Positions 40,593 through 49,629 of a DNA stretch of 56,175 nucleotides are shown one piece after another. Source of the stretch: JBQTII01 sp052387905. Lineage in GTDB: Bacteria; Actinomycetota; Actinomycetes; Sporichthyales; Sporichthyaceae. The stretch is from assembly GCA_052387905.1 (NCBI GenBank), contig JBQTIR010000019.1, positions 1 through 56,175 of the forward strand. Reading direction: 5' to 3'. The position numbers and the translations under genes are program-made. Numbering within the stretch: position 1 is the first letter of the stretch; every line of letters starts with the position of its first letter. Under the pieces are notes generated by a model that saw only the letters and a program-made list of their open reading frames with translations, was not told the DNA's origin and ran no database searches.

Positions 40593-40966
40593 TCCGTTAC
40601 CTGAGCACCGAGGACCTCCTCGCCTTGATCCCAGTCACGGGGGCACCTGTGGCGATCCGCGACCTCGGGCTGCTGGAGTCAGCCGCGGCCCGGCCGCAGA
40701 GCAGCGTGTTCGGCTCGGACGCCTACCCTGACCTCGACACCAAGGCAGCAGCACTGCTGGAGTCACTGGTCCGCAACCACCCCTTGGTGGACGGGAACAA
40801 GCGACTGGGTTGGTTGGCCACCGCGACCTTCTACCGACTGAATGGGCACCGCTTGCGCGCACCGGAGGACGCGGCCTACGACTTGGTCATCGCCGTCGCC
40901 GAAGGCCGCCACGACATCACCTCCATCGCCGACGCGCTGGCGGCCTGGGTCATTCCCGAAGCGTGA
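40589..40966 (+). CDS. Doc-type toxin of the Fic/Doc family
   Basis: 125 residues. The active-site motif reads H64-P-L-V-D68-G-N70-K71-R72, the HxFx(D/E)xNKR arrangement of Doc toxins, in which Lys replaces the Gly of AMPylating Fic proteins; P1 Doc phosphorylates EF-Tu. The N-terminus (MIRYLSTEDLLALI, then IRDLGLLESAAARPQSSVFG) also follows the Doc pattern. GTG start coupled to the antitoxin. The phage-type Doc size is about 126 residues, so the gene looks intact. Confidence 0.9.
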   Translation: MIRYLSTEDLLALIPVTGAPVAIRDLGLLESAAARPQSSVFGSDAYPDLDTKAAALLESLVRNHPLVDGNKRLGWLATATFYRLNGHRLRAPEDAAYDLVIAVAEGRHDITSIADALAAWVIPEA

Positions 40967-41128
40967 GCAGGCCGGTATTGCCCTGATCGGTCCAGTTCGT
41001 CCCATACCGGATCACGGTTCGGGCACGGACCCGGCCGCGATGAACGAAACCGCCAGTTCGCGCGTCCTCGGTTCTACACGGCGTGCAGGCGGCACCATGG
41101 TGGTGCGGCGAACAAGGGGGATGGACTG

Positions 41129-42040
41129 ATGAAGCACATCATGGGCCGGCGGTTCCTGGCGGCGACGAGCGTGAGCATGCTGCTCGTGCTGGGTGCCTGC
41201 GGCAACGAGCGCGCCGAGGTGGCCCAGCCTGCGGCCAACTCCGGCGATCTCGGTGCCGCGGGCGGCACGAACCTGGCCGGCTCGCCCGACGCCGGAGTCA
41301 ATGACACCCCGGACACCCCGATCGACACCGGCGCGCCGGCCGAGGAGCCGGGGGCGATGGTGGTCAAGCCACGACCGGGCATGGACAACGTGCGCCCCGT
41401 CACGTGGGAGTCGGCCACGGCGACCTCGGAGCGGGTCGTGCGCGTGCAGTTCTACGGCGGCGTCGAGCCGTGCGATGTGCTGGACTCGGTCAAGGTCGCC
41501 TACACGGACAAGACCGTGGAGATTTCCCTGTTCTCCGGATCTGACCCGGCCTCACCTGATGCGGTCTGCATCGAGCTCGCGCAGCTCAAGGCCGTCGACG
41601 TCGAGCTCGACTCCGACCTGGCCGGGCGTACCCTGGTCGACCCGACCAACTCTGGGGGAACCGACGGCGCCGGGGACCAGTCCCTCGACGAGCAGCAGGG
41701 CGGGGCGCCCGCGGGCAAGATCCGCGGCGATGTCGAGGCCACGGAGGTCACGCCCCGCCCGGGTATGGACAACGTGCGCACGATCAGCTTCGACCGCACC
41801 ATGATGATCGGCAAGGACACACTGAGGATCTACTACACCTCTGGTGTCGAGCCGTGCGATGTGCTCGATCGCGTCGAGGTCGACCACGCCGAAGACGCGA
41901 TAACCGTGACCCTATTCATGGGCAGCGACCCCGCATCACCGGACGCGATCTGTCCGGCGCTGGCCCGCTTCTCCTACACCGAGGTGGCCCTGGGCAAGCC
42001 CTTGGACGGCCGCGAGATCCGCGACGGCGGCGCGCTCTGA
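41129..42040 (+). CDS. Putative lipoprotein with two copies of an unknown Cys-containing domain
   Basis: 303 residues. A signal peptide ends in a lipobox (LGAC, C24), followed by an acidic linker. Two homologous domains, about 80-170 and 208-300, share PRPGMDNVR, a GVEPCDVLD turn, a strand pair and GSDPASPDA(V/I)C, so each has two Cys that could form a disulfide outside the cell. The linker between them contains SLDEQQGGAPAG. The fold is unrecognised. Good Shine-Dalgarno (AAGGGGGA). It ends facing glnE with ten bases between stops. A role in envelope or ligand binding is possible but not shown. Confidence 0.8.
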   Translation: MKHIMGRRFLAATSVSMLLVLGACGNERAEVAQPAANSGDLGAAGGTNLAGSPDAGVNDTPDTPIDTGAPAEEPGAMVVKPRPGMDNVRPVTWESATATSERVVRVQFYGGVEPCDVLDSVKVAYTDKTVEISLFSGSDPASPDAVCIELAQLKAVDVELDSDLAGRTLVDPTNSGGTDGAGDQSLDEQQGGAPAGKIRGDVEATEVTPRPGMDNVRTISFDRTMMIGKDTLRIYYTSGVEPCDVLDRVEVDHAEDAITVTLFMGSDPASPDAICPALARFSYTEVALGKPLDGREIRDGGAL

Positions 42041-42050
42041 GCGCCCGCAG

Positions 42051-45000
42051 TCAGTCTTCGTAGAAGATGCGCTCCACGACCGCGCGGGCCCGCCTCGTCA
42101 GCCGGCGGTACTCATCGAGCATCCGCCCGGTGTCCTCCAGCGGGTAACCGAGCAAGCTCGCCATCGAGGACAGCTCGCGCCCTGCGGTCGGCGGGCTGTC
42201 GCCCGGGCGCCCCCGCACGAGCATGATCGCGTTGCGGACCTGGGTGGCCAGGCGCCAGGCCGACACCAGCACGACGCGGTCAGCCTCGGACATCAGGTCG
42301 GCGTCCCGGGCAGCGTAAAGCGCCTCCAGCGTGCGGGTGGTGCGCAGCTCGGGCAGCGCCCCGGCGTGGCGCAGCTGCAGGAGCTGGGCGACCCATTCGA
42401 TGTCGGCCAGGCCGCCGCGGCCCAGCTTGGTGTGCAGCCCCGGGTCGGCTCCGCGGGGCATCCGCTCGCTCTCCACGCGGGCCTTGATCCGGCGGATCTC
42501 GCGGATCTGATCCTCGCTCAGGCCGTCGGCAGGGTAACGCAGCGGGTCGATGAGTGCGGTGAAGCGCGCGCCGAGGTCGGCGTCTCCCGCGACGTACTCC
42601 GCGCGCAGCAGCGCCTGCGCCTCCCAGACGCTGGACCAGCGCGCGTAGTACGCCTGGTAGGAGGCGAACGAGCGCACCAGTGGACCTTGACGGCCTTCGG
42701 GTCGCAGGTCGGCGTCGACTTCCAGGGTGGGCTCGGGCGCCTGCATGTGCAGCAGCCGGCGAAGTTCGTTGGCCACGGCGTGCGCGGTGTCGGTGGCGAC
42801 CTTCTCCTCGACGCCGGGCATGGCCTCGGACACGAACATGACGTCGGCGTCGCTGGCATAGCTCATCTCATGCCCGCCCAGGCGCCCCATGGCGATGACG
42901 GTGAACCGGATCGGGGACTCCCCCTGCGCGACGACCGTGCGCAGGGCCGCGGCCAGTCCCCCGGACAGCGTTGCCGCGACGACGTCGGTGAGGGCGTCGG
43001 CGACGTCGGTGACGTCAATGGCGTTGAGTACATCGGCCGCGGCGATCCGGAACTGCTCACGGCGACGGTTGCCGCGCACCGCGATCGCGGCGGCCTCAGC
43101 GCTACCCGCCCGCGCCGCGGCGGCGTGCGCCTCGGTGAACAACGCGGCGCGGTCCCGCAGACGCAGTTCGTCGTCGTCGGCGAGCATGGCGGTGGCCTCG
43201 GGTGCCCGCTGCAGGAGTTCGGCCGCGAAGCGGCTCGAGGCCAGCAGATGCGCCATGCGTTCGGCGGCCATGCCCTCATCGCGCAGCAGCCGCAGATACC
43301 AGGGTGTGGACCCCAGCGCGTCGGAGACCTGACGGAACGCCAGCAGACCGGCGTCGGGGTCGGCGGCGTCGGCGAACCAGCCGAGCATCACCGGGAGCAG
43401 CGTGCGCTGGATCGCGGCCCGACGACTCAGCCCGGCGGTGAGGGCCTCCAGGTGGCGCAGGGCGCCGGCCGGGTCGGCGTAGCCCAGAGCCGCCAGCCGG
43501 GACTTGGCCGCGTCGGTGGTGAGCCGGGAATCGCCCTCGGCCAACCGCGAGACGGCCATGAGCAGCGGGCGGTAGAAGAGCTTCTCGTGCAGGCGGCGGA
43601 CCTCCACCGCGTGCTTGCGCCACGCGCGGGTGAGCTCGGCCGCCGGGTCGCCCGCCAGGTCCATCGCGCGCCCGAGCCGGCGCATGTCGGATTCCCCCTC
43701 GGGAAGCTGATGGGTACGCCAGAGTTTGTAGAGCTGGATCCGGTGCTCGAGCGTGCGCAGGAAGCGGTAAGCCTCGCCCAAGCTCGCGGCGTCGTCGCGG
43801 CCGACGTAGCCGCCGCTGGAGAGTGCGGCCAGCGCATCCAACGTCGAACCGCTGTGCAACGCCTCGTCGCCGCGCCCGTGGACCATCTGCAGCAACTGGA
43901 CAGCGAACTCCACATCACGCAGCCCACCCGGCCCGAGTTTGATCTGTCGATCAGCCTCGGCCGGGGGCAGCGTCGCTTCCACGCGGCGGCGCATCGCCTG
44001 CACATCGGCGACAAAATTCTCCCGGCTGGCGGCCTTCCAGACCATCGGTGAGACCGCGTCGAGGTAGGCATGACCCAGCGTCATATCTCCGGCGATCGGC
44101 CGGGCCTTGAGCAGCGCCTGGAACTCCCACGTCTTGGCCCAGCGCTCGTAGTAGGCGACGTGACTGGCCAACGTGCGTACCAGCGGGCCCTGCTTTCCCT
44201 CTGGGCGCAGCGCAGGATCGACCGGCCAGATCGTGCCCTCCGCCGTCGCGGTCACGCACGCCCGCATGAGCCCGCTCGCGAGGTGGGTGGCGGTCCGCAA
44301 CGCCGCGATCTCGTCCACCGGCTCGCCGTCCGGGCTGGGGCCCACCTCGGCGACGAAGATGACGTCGACGTCGCTGACGTAGTTGAGCTCGCGCCCGCCG
44401 CACTTGCCCATGCCGATCACGGCGAGCCGGCACGGCGCCGATCCGGCCGGCAACCCGGCGCGCGCAATGGCCAACGCGGCCTCGAGCGTGGCGGCGGCGA
44501 GGTCGGCAAGCTCGGCTGCTGCCAGCTCCAGATAGGCGACCCCGGTCAGATCCCGCGCGGCGAGCAGCAGCAGGCGGCGGCGGTAGGCCACCCGCAAGCG
44601 GTCGTAGGCATGTCCTCCGGAATCGTCCGCGACTGGATCCCGGGCGAGCGGATCGGCGCCGACAGCGGTGAGCATCACCACACGCAGCTCGGCCGGAGTC
44701 GGCCCGGCGTCTGGATCGGGGACGAGCAGCCGCCAGTCCTGGCAGTGCCGCAGCAGATAATCCCCGAGCGCCTCGGAGGCACCCAGCACCGCCAGCAGGC
44801 GCCGGCGGAATGCGGGTGCAGCGATCAGCGTTTCCCGCAGCTCCGCGACGTCGCAGACCTCGGCCAGCCGGGTCAGCTGCAGCAAAGCAAGGTCCGGGTC
44901 GGCTGCCTCACCGAAAGCAGCCAGGGTGTCGGCGTCCTCGGCCAGCGCAAGCGCCGGTCGCGAGATCATCTCCCGCGCCTGTTCGCGCCGCTGGAACCCC

Positions 45001-45062
45001 AGCCGCGCCAACACCGAATCCGCCGTCGCCGCGCGCTGCTGGAACGGCTCAGGCGAACTCAC
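42051..45062 (-). CDS. glnE: Bifunctional glutamine synthetase adenylyltransferase/adenylyl-removing enzyme
   Basis: 1003 residues. The protein has two nucleotidyltransferase halves, each with the signature seen in GMGKCGGRELNYVSDVDVIFV (N-terminal, deadenylylation) and AMGRLGGHEMSYASDADVMFV (C-terminal, adenylylation), joined by a helical regulatory region. It modifies the Tyr of GlnA in response to nitrogen status. GTG start, with TAGGTT six bases upstream despite following glnA2 by 13 bases, so an internal promoter is possible. In M. tuberculosis glnE is adjacent to glnA1; here about 10 kb separates them. Confidence 0.97.
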   Translation of the reverse strand: MSSPEPFQQRAATADSVLARLGFQRREQAREMISRPALALAEDADTLAAFGEAADPDLALLQLTRLAEVCDVAELRETLIAAPAFRRRLLAVLGASEALGDYLLRHCQDWRLLVPDPDAGPTPAELRVVMLTAVGADPLARDPVADDSGGHAYDRLRVAYRRRLLLLAARDLTGVAYLELAAAELADLAAATLEAALAIARAGLPAGSAPCRLAVIGMGKCGGRELNYVSDVDVIFVAEVGPSPDGEPVDEIAALRTATHLASGLMRACVTATAEGTIWPVDPALRPEGKQGPLVRTLASHVAYYERWAKTWEFQALLKARPIAGDMTLGHAYLDAVSPMVWKAASRENFVADVQAMRRRVEATLPPAEADRQIKLGPGGLRDVEFAVQLLQMVHGRGDEALHSGSTLDALAALSSGGYVGRDDAASLGEAYRFLRTLEHRIQLYKLWRTHQLPEGESDMRRLGRAMDLAGDPAAELTRAWRKHAVEVRRLHEKLFYRPLLMAVSRLAEGDSRLTTDAAKSRLAALGYADPAGALRHLEALTAGLSRRAAIQRTLLPVMLGWFADAADPDAGLLAFRQVSDALGSTPWYLRLLRDEGMAAERMAHLLASSRFAAELLQRAPEATAMLADDDELRLRDRAALFTEAHAAAARAGSAEAAAIAVRGNRRREQFRIAAADVLNAIDVTDVADALTDVVAATLSGGLAAALRTVVAQGESPIRFTVIAMGRLGGHEMSYASDADVMFVSEAMPGVEEKVATDTAHAVANELRRLLHMQAPEPTLEVDADLRPEGRQGPLVRSFASYQAYYARWSSVWEAQALLRAEYVAGDADLGARFTALIDPLRYPADGLSEDQIREIRRIKARVESERMPRGADPGLHTKLGRGGLADIEWVAQLLQLRHAGALPELRTTRTLEALYAARDADLMSEADRVVLVSAWRLATQVRNAIMLVRGRPGDSPPTAGRELSSMASLLGYPLEDTGRMLDEYRRLTRRARAVVERIFYED

Positions 45063-45068
45063 CCGGTC

Positions 45069-45074
45069 AACCTA
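45069..45074 (-). promoter_or_regulatory. Possible internal -10 element (TAGGTT) for glnE
   Basis: TAGGTT lies in the 13-base gap between glnA2 and glnE and ends six bases before the glnE GTG. It is identical to the hexamer before gcvT and suggests glnE can also be transcribed as a leaderless message. Confidence 0.35.
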
Positions 45075-45075
45075 C

Positions 45076-46413
45076 TCAGAGAACGGGCAGATACCGGTCG
45101 AGCTCGAAGGGGGTGACCTGCATGCGGTACTCCTCCCACTCGCGGCGCTTGTTGCGCAGGAAGAAGTCGAAGACGCCCTCGCCGAGGGTCTCCGCGGCGA
45201 GCTCACTGCGTTCCATCAAAGAGATCGCCTCGGCGAGATTCTGCGGCAACGGGTCGATGCCCAGGGCGCGGCGCTCGGCCGCGGACAGCGACCAGACGTC
45301 GTCCTCCGCGCCGGGCGGGAGCTCGTAGCCCTCCTCGATGCCCTTCAAACCGGCCGCAAGCAGCAACGCATAGGCCAGGTAGGGGTTGCACGCGGAGTCC
45401 AGCGAGCGGACCTCCACCCGCGTCGACTGACCCTTGGTGGGCTTGTACATCGGGACCCGGACCAGCGCGGAGCGGTTGTTGTGGCCCCAGCAGATGTAGG
45501 ACGGGGCCTCGCCGCCACCCCACAGGCGCTTGTAGGAGTTCACCCACTGGTTGGTGACGGCAGTGATCTCGGCGGAGTGCTTGAGCAGGCCCGCGATGAA
45601 CGCACGGCCGACCTTGGAGAGCTGGTACTCCGCGCCGGCCTCGTAGAAGGCGTTGCGGTCACCCTCGAACAGCGACAAGTGGGTGTGCATGCCGGAGCCG
45701 GGATGCTCGGTGAACGGCTTGGGCATGAAGGAGGCGTAGACGTGCTGCTCGAGCGCGACCTCCTTCATCACCATGCGGAACGTCATCACGTTGTCCGCCG
45801 TGGTGAGCGCGTCGGCGTAGCGCAGGTCGATCTCCTGCTGACCCGGGCCGCCCTCGTGGTGGCTGAACTCCACCGAGATGCCCATGTTCTCCAGCATCGT
45901 GATCGCGTGGCGGCGGTAGTCGTGCCCGGCGCCGTGGATCGTGTGGTCGAAGTAGCCACCGTGGTCGATCGGAACCGGGCGCTCCCCGGTGACCGGGTGC
46001 TTCTCGAACAGGTAGAACTCGATCTCGGGGTGGGTGTAGAAGGTGAAACCCAGGTCCGAGGCCTTGGCCAGGGTCCGCTTGAGGACGTAGCGCGGGTCCG
46101 CGAAGCTCGGGGTGCCATCGGTCTGCAGGATGTCGCAGAACATGCGTGCGGTACCCGGGGCCTCGGCGCGCCAGGGCAGCACCTGGAAGGTGGCCGGGTC
46201 CGGCTTGGCGAGCATGTCGGACTCGTGGACGCGGGCGAAGCCCTCGATCGCGGATCCGTCGAAGCCGATCCCCTCGGCGAACGCGGACTCCAACTCGGCC
46301 GGGGCGATGGCGACGGACTTGAGGAACCCCAGCACGTCGGTGAACCACAACCGGACGAAGCGCAGGTCGCGCTCCTCGAGGGTGCGCAACACGAATTCGG
46401 TCTGCTTGTCCAT
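45076..46413 (-). CDS. glnA2: Glutamine synthetase-like protein GlnA2
   Basis: 445 residues from the ATG at 46413 (GGAG five bases upstream; the in-frame GTG at 46419 is too close to it). The N-terminal MDKQTEFVLRTLEERDLRFVRLWFTDVLG, IGFDGSAIEGFARVHESDM and the catalytic blocks match actinobacterial GlnA2. Unlike glnA, the adenylylation region reads EDDVWSLSAAERRAL with no Tyr, so GlnE is unlikely to modify it. Biochemical roles reported for such paralogues include D- or iso-glutamine synthesis and polyamine use; the substrate here is open. It lies just upstream of glnE in the same direction. Confidence 0.93.
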   Translation of the reverse strand: MDKQTEFVLRTLEERDLRFVRLWFTDVLGFLKSVAIAPAELESAFAEGIGFDGSAIEGFARVHESDMLAKPDPATFQVLPWRAEAPGTARMFCDILQTDGTPSFADPRYVLKRTLAKASDLGFTFYTHPEIEFYLFEKHPVTGERPVPIDHGGYFDHTIHGAGHDYRRHAITMLENMGISVEFSHHEGGPGQQEIDLRYADALTTADNVMTFRMVMKEVALEQHVYASFMPKPFTEHPGSGMHTHLSLFEGDRNAFYEAGAEYQLSKVGRAFIAGLLKHSAEITAVTNQWVNSYKRLWGGGEAPSYICWGHNNRSALVRVPMYKPTKGQSTRVEVRSLDSACNPYLAYALLLAAGLKGIEEGYELPPGAEDDVWSLSAAERRALGIDPLPQNLAEAISLMERSELAAETLGEGVFDFFLRNKRREWEEYRMQVTPFELDRYLPVL

Positions 46414-46557
46414 GCTCACTCCGGCTCGCGGTCAAGGAAGATCGGGGGATCCTGGCCGCCAGTCTGGTGCACCGGGGTTTCGGTGGGGTAACACCGGGCG
46501 GGACCGGGCGCCAGATGCGCCCGATCGGGTGCCGGGTCTGGGCACGTCGTCAGCGCC

Positions 46558-46563
46558 TACGCT
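46558..46563 (+). promoter_or_regulatory. Probable -10 element (TACGCT) for nadE
   Basis: TACGCT ends six bases before the nadE ATG and there is no Shine-Dalgarno, consistent with leaderless transcription. Confidence 0.45.
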
Positions 46564-46569
46564 GGGCCG

Positions 46570-48324
46570 ATGCCCCGATTGCGGATCGCGCTAGCGCAGG
46601 TCAACGCCACGGTGGGGGCCATTACGGCCAACACCGAGATCGTGCTGGAGCAGACCCGGGCGGCCGCGGCGGCCGGGGCGCACCTGGTGGCGTTCCCGGA
46701 GATGGTGCTGACCGGCTACCCCGTCGAGGATCTCGCGCTGCGCAGTTCGTTCCAGGGCGCCTCCAGGGCCGCGTTGCGCGCGCTGGCCGCCCGACTCGGC
46801 GCCGAAGGGCTCGGGGGTATCGCGGTGGCCGTCGGGTACCTCGATGCCACTGAGCACGACCGCCCCCGGCTGGGAAAACCGGCCGGCTCGCCCAAGAACG
46901 CCCTCGCGATCCTGCACGGTGGGGCCATCGTGCACAGCTCGGCGAAGCACCACCTGCCCAACTACGGCGTCTTCGACGAGGCCCGCTACTTCGTGCCGGG
47001 CAACACCGTCCCGATCATCAGGCTGCGCGGCATCGACGTCGCCTTCGCGATTTGCGAGGACCTCTGGCAGGACCACGGGCCGGTGGCCGCTTCCGCGGGC
47101 GCCGGATTGCTGGTGGTGCTCAACGGCTCCCCCTACGAGCGGGACAAGGACGACGTCCGCCTCGAGCTGTGCCGCCGGCGCGCCGCCGAGGCCGACGCCA
47201 CGCTCGCCTACGTCAACCTGGTCGGCGGGCAGGACGAGCTGGTCTTCGACGGGGACTCCCTGATCGTCTCCGCGGCGGGTGAGGTGCTCGCGCGCGCGCC
47301 GCAGTTCGTCGAGGCCCTGTTGCTCGCCGACCTGGAGCTGCCGGCCGGGCCCGCGGAGTTCACCAGCCATCCCGCCGCCGACGTCGGCGTGCTGTGGGTC
47401 CGGGTGAGCGACGAGGCCGCCGAACCTGACGCGCCGCCGTTGCCCGTGACGATCGAACCCCGGCTGAGCGCCGAGGCCGAGGTGTACGGAGCCCTGGTAC
47501 TCGCCTTGGGTGATTACGTACGCAAGAACGGATTCACCTCGGTGACCCTGGGGCTGTCCGGCGGGATCGACTCCGCACTGGTCGCGGCGATTGCCTGTGA
47601 CGCGCTCCGCGCGGGCAACGTGTACGCCGTCTCGATGCCGTCGAAGTACTCCTCGGAGCACTCCCGCGGTGACGCCGCGGACTTCGCGGCCCGCACCGGC
47701 TGCCACTACCGGACGGTGCCGATCGAGCCGATGGTCGCGGCGTTCCTGGACGAGCTGGGCTTCACCGGCCTGGCGGAGGAGAATTTGCAGGCGCGCGTGC
47801 GCGGCATGACGTTGATGGGGATCTCCAACGCCGAGGGCCACCTGGTGCTCGCGACGGGGAACAAGAGCGAGCTCGCCGCGGGGTATTCCACGATTTACGG
47901 CGACGCGGTCGGCGGCTTCGCCCCCCTCAAGGACGTGTCCAAGACTGTGGTGTGGCGCCTGTCGCAGTGGCGCAACGCCGAGGCGCTGCGCCGGGGCCAG
48001 ACGGCGCCGATCCCGGAGAACTCGATCACCAAGCCGCCGTCGGCGGAACTGAGGCCTGGTCAGCTCGACACCGATTCGCTGCCGGACTACGCCGTCCTCG
48101 ATGACCTGCTCGATGACTACGTCGAGGGCGACGCCTCCGCCGCCGACCTCGTCGCCACCGGCTTCGACGCCGCGCTGGTGACCCGGATTCTGCGCATGGT
48201 CGACGTCGCCGAGTACAAGCGACGTCAGTACCCGCCCGGGCCCAAGATCTCCCGGCGCGCCTTCGGCCGCGACCGCCGCCTGCCGATCACCAACGGCTGG
48301 CGTGAGAGCGCCCCTACCGCCTGA
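46570..48324 (+). CDS. nadE: Glutamine-dependent NAD synthetase
   Basis: 584 residues with two domains. The N-terminal nitrilase-like amidase (about 1-265) has the Glu of AFPEMVLTGYP, the Lys region SSAKHHLPNYGVFDEARYF and the Cys nucleophile in FAICEDLWQD. The C-terminal synthetase has the PP-loop LGLSGGIDSALVAAIACDALRAGN, MPSKYSSEHSRGDA and LVLATGNKSELAAGY. It completes NAD from deamido-NAD with glutamine-derived ammonia, which may explain its position beside glnA2/glnE. It also complements nadA at 11293 in NAD supply. Confidence 0.96.
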   Translation: MPRLRIALAQVNATVGAITANTEIVLEQTRAAAAAGAHLVAFPEMVLTGYPVEDLALRSSFQGASRAALRALAARLGAEGLGGIAVAVGYLDATEHDRPRLGKPAGSPKNALAILHGGAIVHSSAKHHLPNYGVFDEARYFVPGNTVPIIRLRGIDVAFAICEDLWQDHGPVAASAGAGLLVVLNGSPYERDKDDVRLELCRRRAAEADATLAYVNLVGGQDELVFDGDSLIVSAAGEVLARAPQFVEALLLADLELPAGPAEFTSHPAADVGVLWVRVSDEAAEPDAPPLPVTIEPRLSAEAEVYGALVLALGDYVRKNGFTSVTLGLSGGIDSALVAAIACDALRAGNVYAVSMPSKYSSEHSRGDAADFAARTGCHYRTVPIEPMVAAFLDELGFTGLAEENLQARVRGMTLMGISNAEGHLVLATGNKSELAAGYSTIYGDAVGGFAPLKDVSKTVVWRLSQWRNAEALRRGQTAPIPENSITKPPSAELRPGQLDTDSLPDYAVLDDLLDDYVEGDASAADLVATGFDAALVTRILRMVDVAEYKRRQYPPGPKISRRAFGRDRRLPITNGWRESAPTA

Positions 48325-48340
48325 GCGCGGCCTATCCCGA

Positions 48341-48362
48341 GGGGACGTCATCACTTGTGGTC
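48341..48362 (+). repeat. Left copy of a 22-bp perfect inverted repeat
   Basis: The 22 bases beginning GGGGACGTCATCAC are the exact reverse complement of 49630-49651. With the right copy it brackets the AbiEi/DUF559-like gene, giving a 1311-bp unit. It begins 16 bases after the nadE stop. Confidence 0.9.
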
Positions 48363-48400
48363 GCGCATACGGCGGATTTCACGCCAGATCGCAACCACAA
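48355..48400 (+). other. Imperfect hairpin at the left end of the inverted-repeat unit
   Basis: TTGTGGTCGCG (48355-48365) pairs with CGCAACCACAA (48390-48400) with one mismatch, and an inner GGCG/CGCC pair closes a second stem. It overlaps the left repeat, so it may terminate nadE or form a structured end of the element. Confidence 0.5.
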
Positions 48401-48503
48401 CGGCTGACAGGGCGCTGTCCACAGGGCACGTTCCCAGCCGCGGTCATCCACAGACTGGCGGGCCACCCTTCCCACACCTTCCGCGCGCCGAGAACGTGAG
48501 GTC

Positions 48504-49565
48504 ATGGATGCACGCCTCGACGTTCTCGCCGCCAGCCAGGGCGGCGTATTCACCTCCACCCAAGCCATCGCCTGTGGCTACACCCGCGGGCAACTGCGCA
48601 CCGCGACGAAGAATCGCCAGCTCTATATCGTCCGCCGCGGCGTCCTCACCTGCGCCGAGTACATCGAGGGACTGTCGATACGGGGCCGGCACCGGCTGGA
48701 CGTAGCCGCCGCTCTCCTCAACCGAAACCGCCTCACCGACGCAAGGAACATCGTCAGGCCCGCTCCGAGGCTCGCTGTCGGACACCTGAGTGCGGGCCTG
48801 CTTTGGAATCTCGCGGCGCCCCTGCCGGCGTCCACAGAGACCGAAATCGGGACGCCACCACTAACCCTTGACTCCATGAGCGTCGATCTCCCGATCGCCG
48901 GTGTACTCCCGCGTCGCATAGTGGAACTCGTCAGCGCGGATAGGTGCCGCCGGACCTACCGCTGTGGAGTCCATGTGGTCCCCGCGGACCTTCCGGCAGG
49001 GCATACGATCCAGCTCGGCGGGATACCCGTGACGACTCCCGCGCGAACCGCAATGGACCTCATCCGAGAGCTCCCCTGGCCGCAGGCGATCGTCGTCGCC
49101 GACCGGGCGTTGAAGATCGGCGCGACCCGGAGAGAACTCGTCGATGCGGCGGAACATTGCCGACTGTGGCGCGGCGGCAAGCAAGGCGTGCGGGCGGCGG
49201 CCTTCGCTGACCGTCGCGCGGAATCACCCGCGGAGTCGCGAGCCAGAGCTGTCTTCGTCGATCTCGGCCTACCGCCTCCCGAGCTTCAGGTCGACATCCA
49301 CGACAACGCTGGGCTCGTTGCCCGCGTCGACTTCCTCTTCCGCGAGTTCCACACGGTGGTTGAGATCGACGGAAAGGTGAAGTACACCGACCCCATCGGT
49401 TCACCCGGGGAGGTGCTCTGGCGCGAGAAGCTACGAGAAGACCGCCTCCGCGACGCTGGCTACGAAGTCGTCCGGGTGACCTGGGCCCAGTTGCTTCGCG
49501 ACCCGGAGGGCATCAAGGCCCGGATCTTGGCGGCCTTCGCTCGGGCAATGCGCCGGGCCGCGTGA
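48504..49565 (+). CDS. AbiEi-like N-terminal domain fused to a DUF559/Vsr-like nuclease domain
   Basis: 353 residues. The first about 65 residues (MDARLDVLAASQGGVFTSTQAIACGYTRGQLRTATKNRQLYIVRRGVL) form the winged helix of AbiEi-type antitoxins. A middle part with TPARTAMDLIRELP is typical of the same family. The C-terminal 110 residues have VARVDFLFREFHTVVEIDGKVKY and REKLREDRLRDAGYEVVRVTWAQL, the DUF559 restriction-endonuclease-like core with D and E..K catalytic residues. Such proteins are common in actinobacteria without a neighbouring AbiEii toxin, as here. A perfect 22-bp inverted repeat flanks the gene. Confidence 0.82.
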   Translation: MDARLDVLAASQGGVFTSTQAIACGYTRGQLRTATKNRQLYIVRRGVLTCAEYIEGLSIRGRHRLDVAAALLNRNRLTDARNIVRPAPRLAVGHLSAGLLWNLAAPLPASTETEIGTPPLTLDSMSVDLPIAGVLPRRIVELVSADRCRRTYRCGVHVVPADLPAGHTIQLGGIPVTTPARTAMDLIRELPWPQAIVVADRALKIGATRRELVDAAEHCRLWRGGKQGVRAAAFADRRAESPAESRARAVFVDLGLPPPELQVDIHDNAGLVARVDFLFREFHTVVEIDGKVKYTDPIGSPGEVLWREKLREDRLRDAGYEVVRVTWAQLLRDPEGIKARILAAFARAMRRAA

Positions 49566-49629
49566 CGAGGCGAGGCAGGCGTGTCAGCCGTTTTGGCCGC
49601 GGAAATGGCCCTGGGAACGCGGATTCGAT

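Noticed and set aside
46486..46510. GlnR box before nadE/glnA2 (a GTAAC followed by ACCGGG)
   Set aside because: The following pentamers do not match GAAAC or GTNAC, so only a chance half-site is present.
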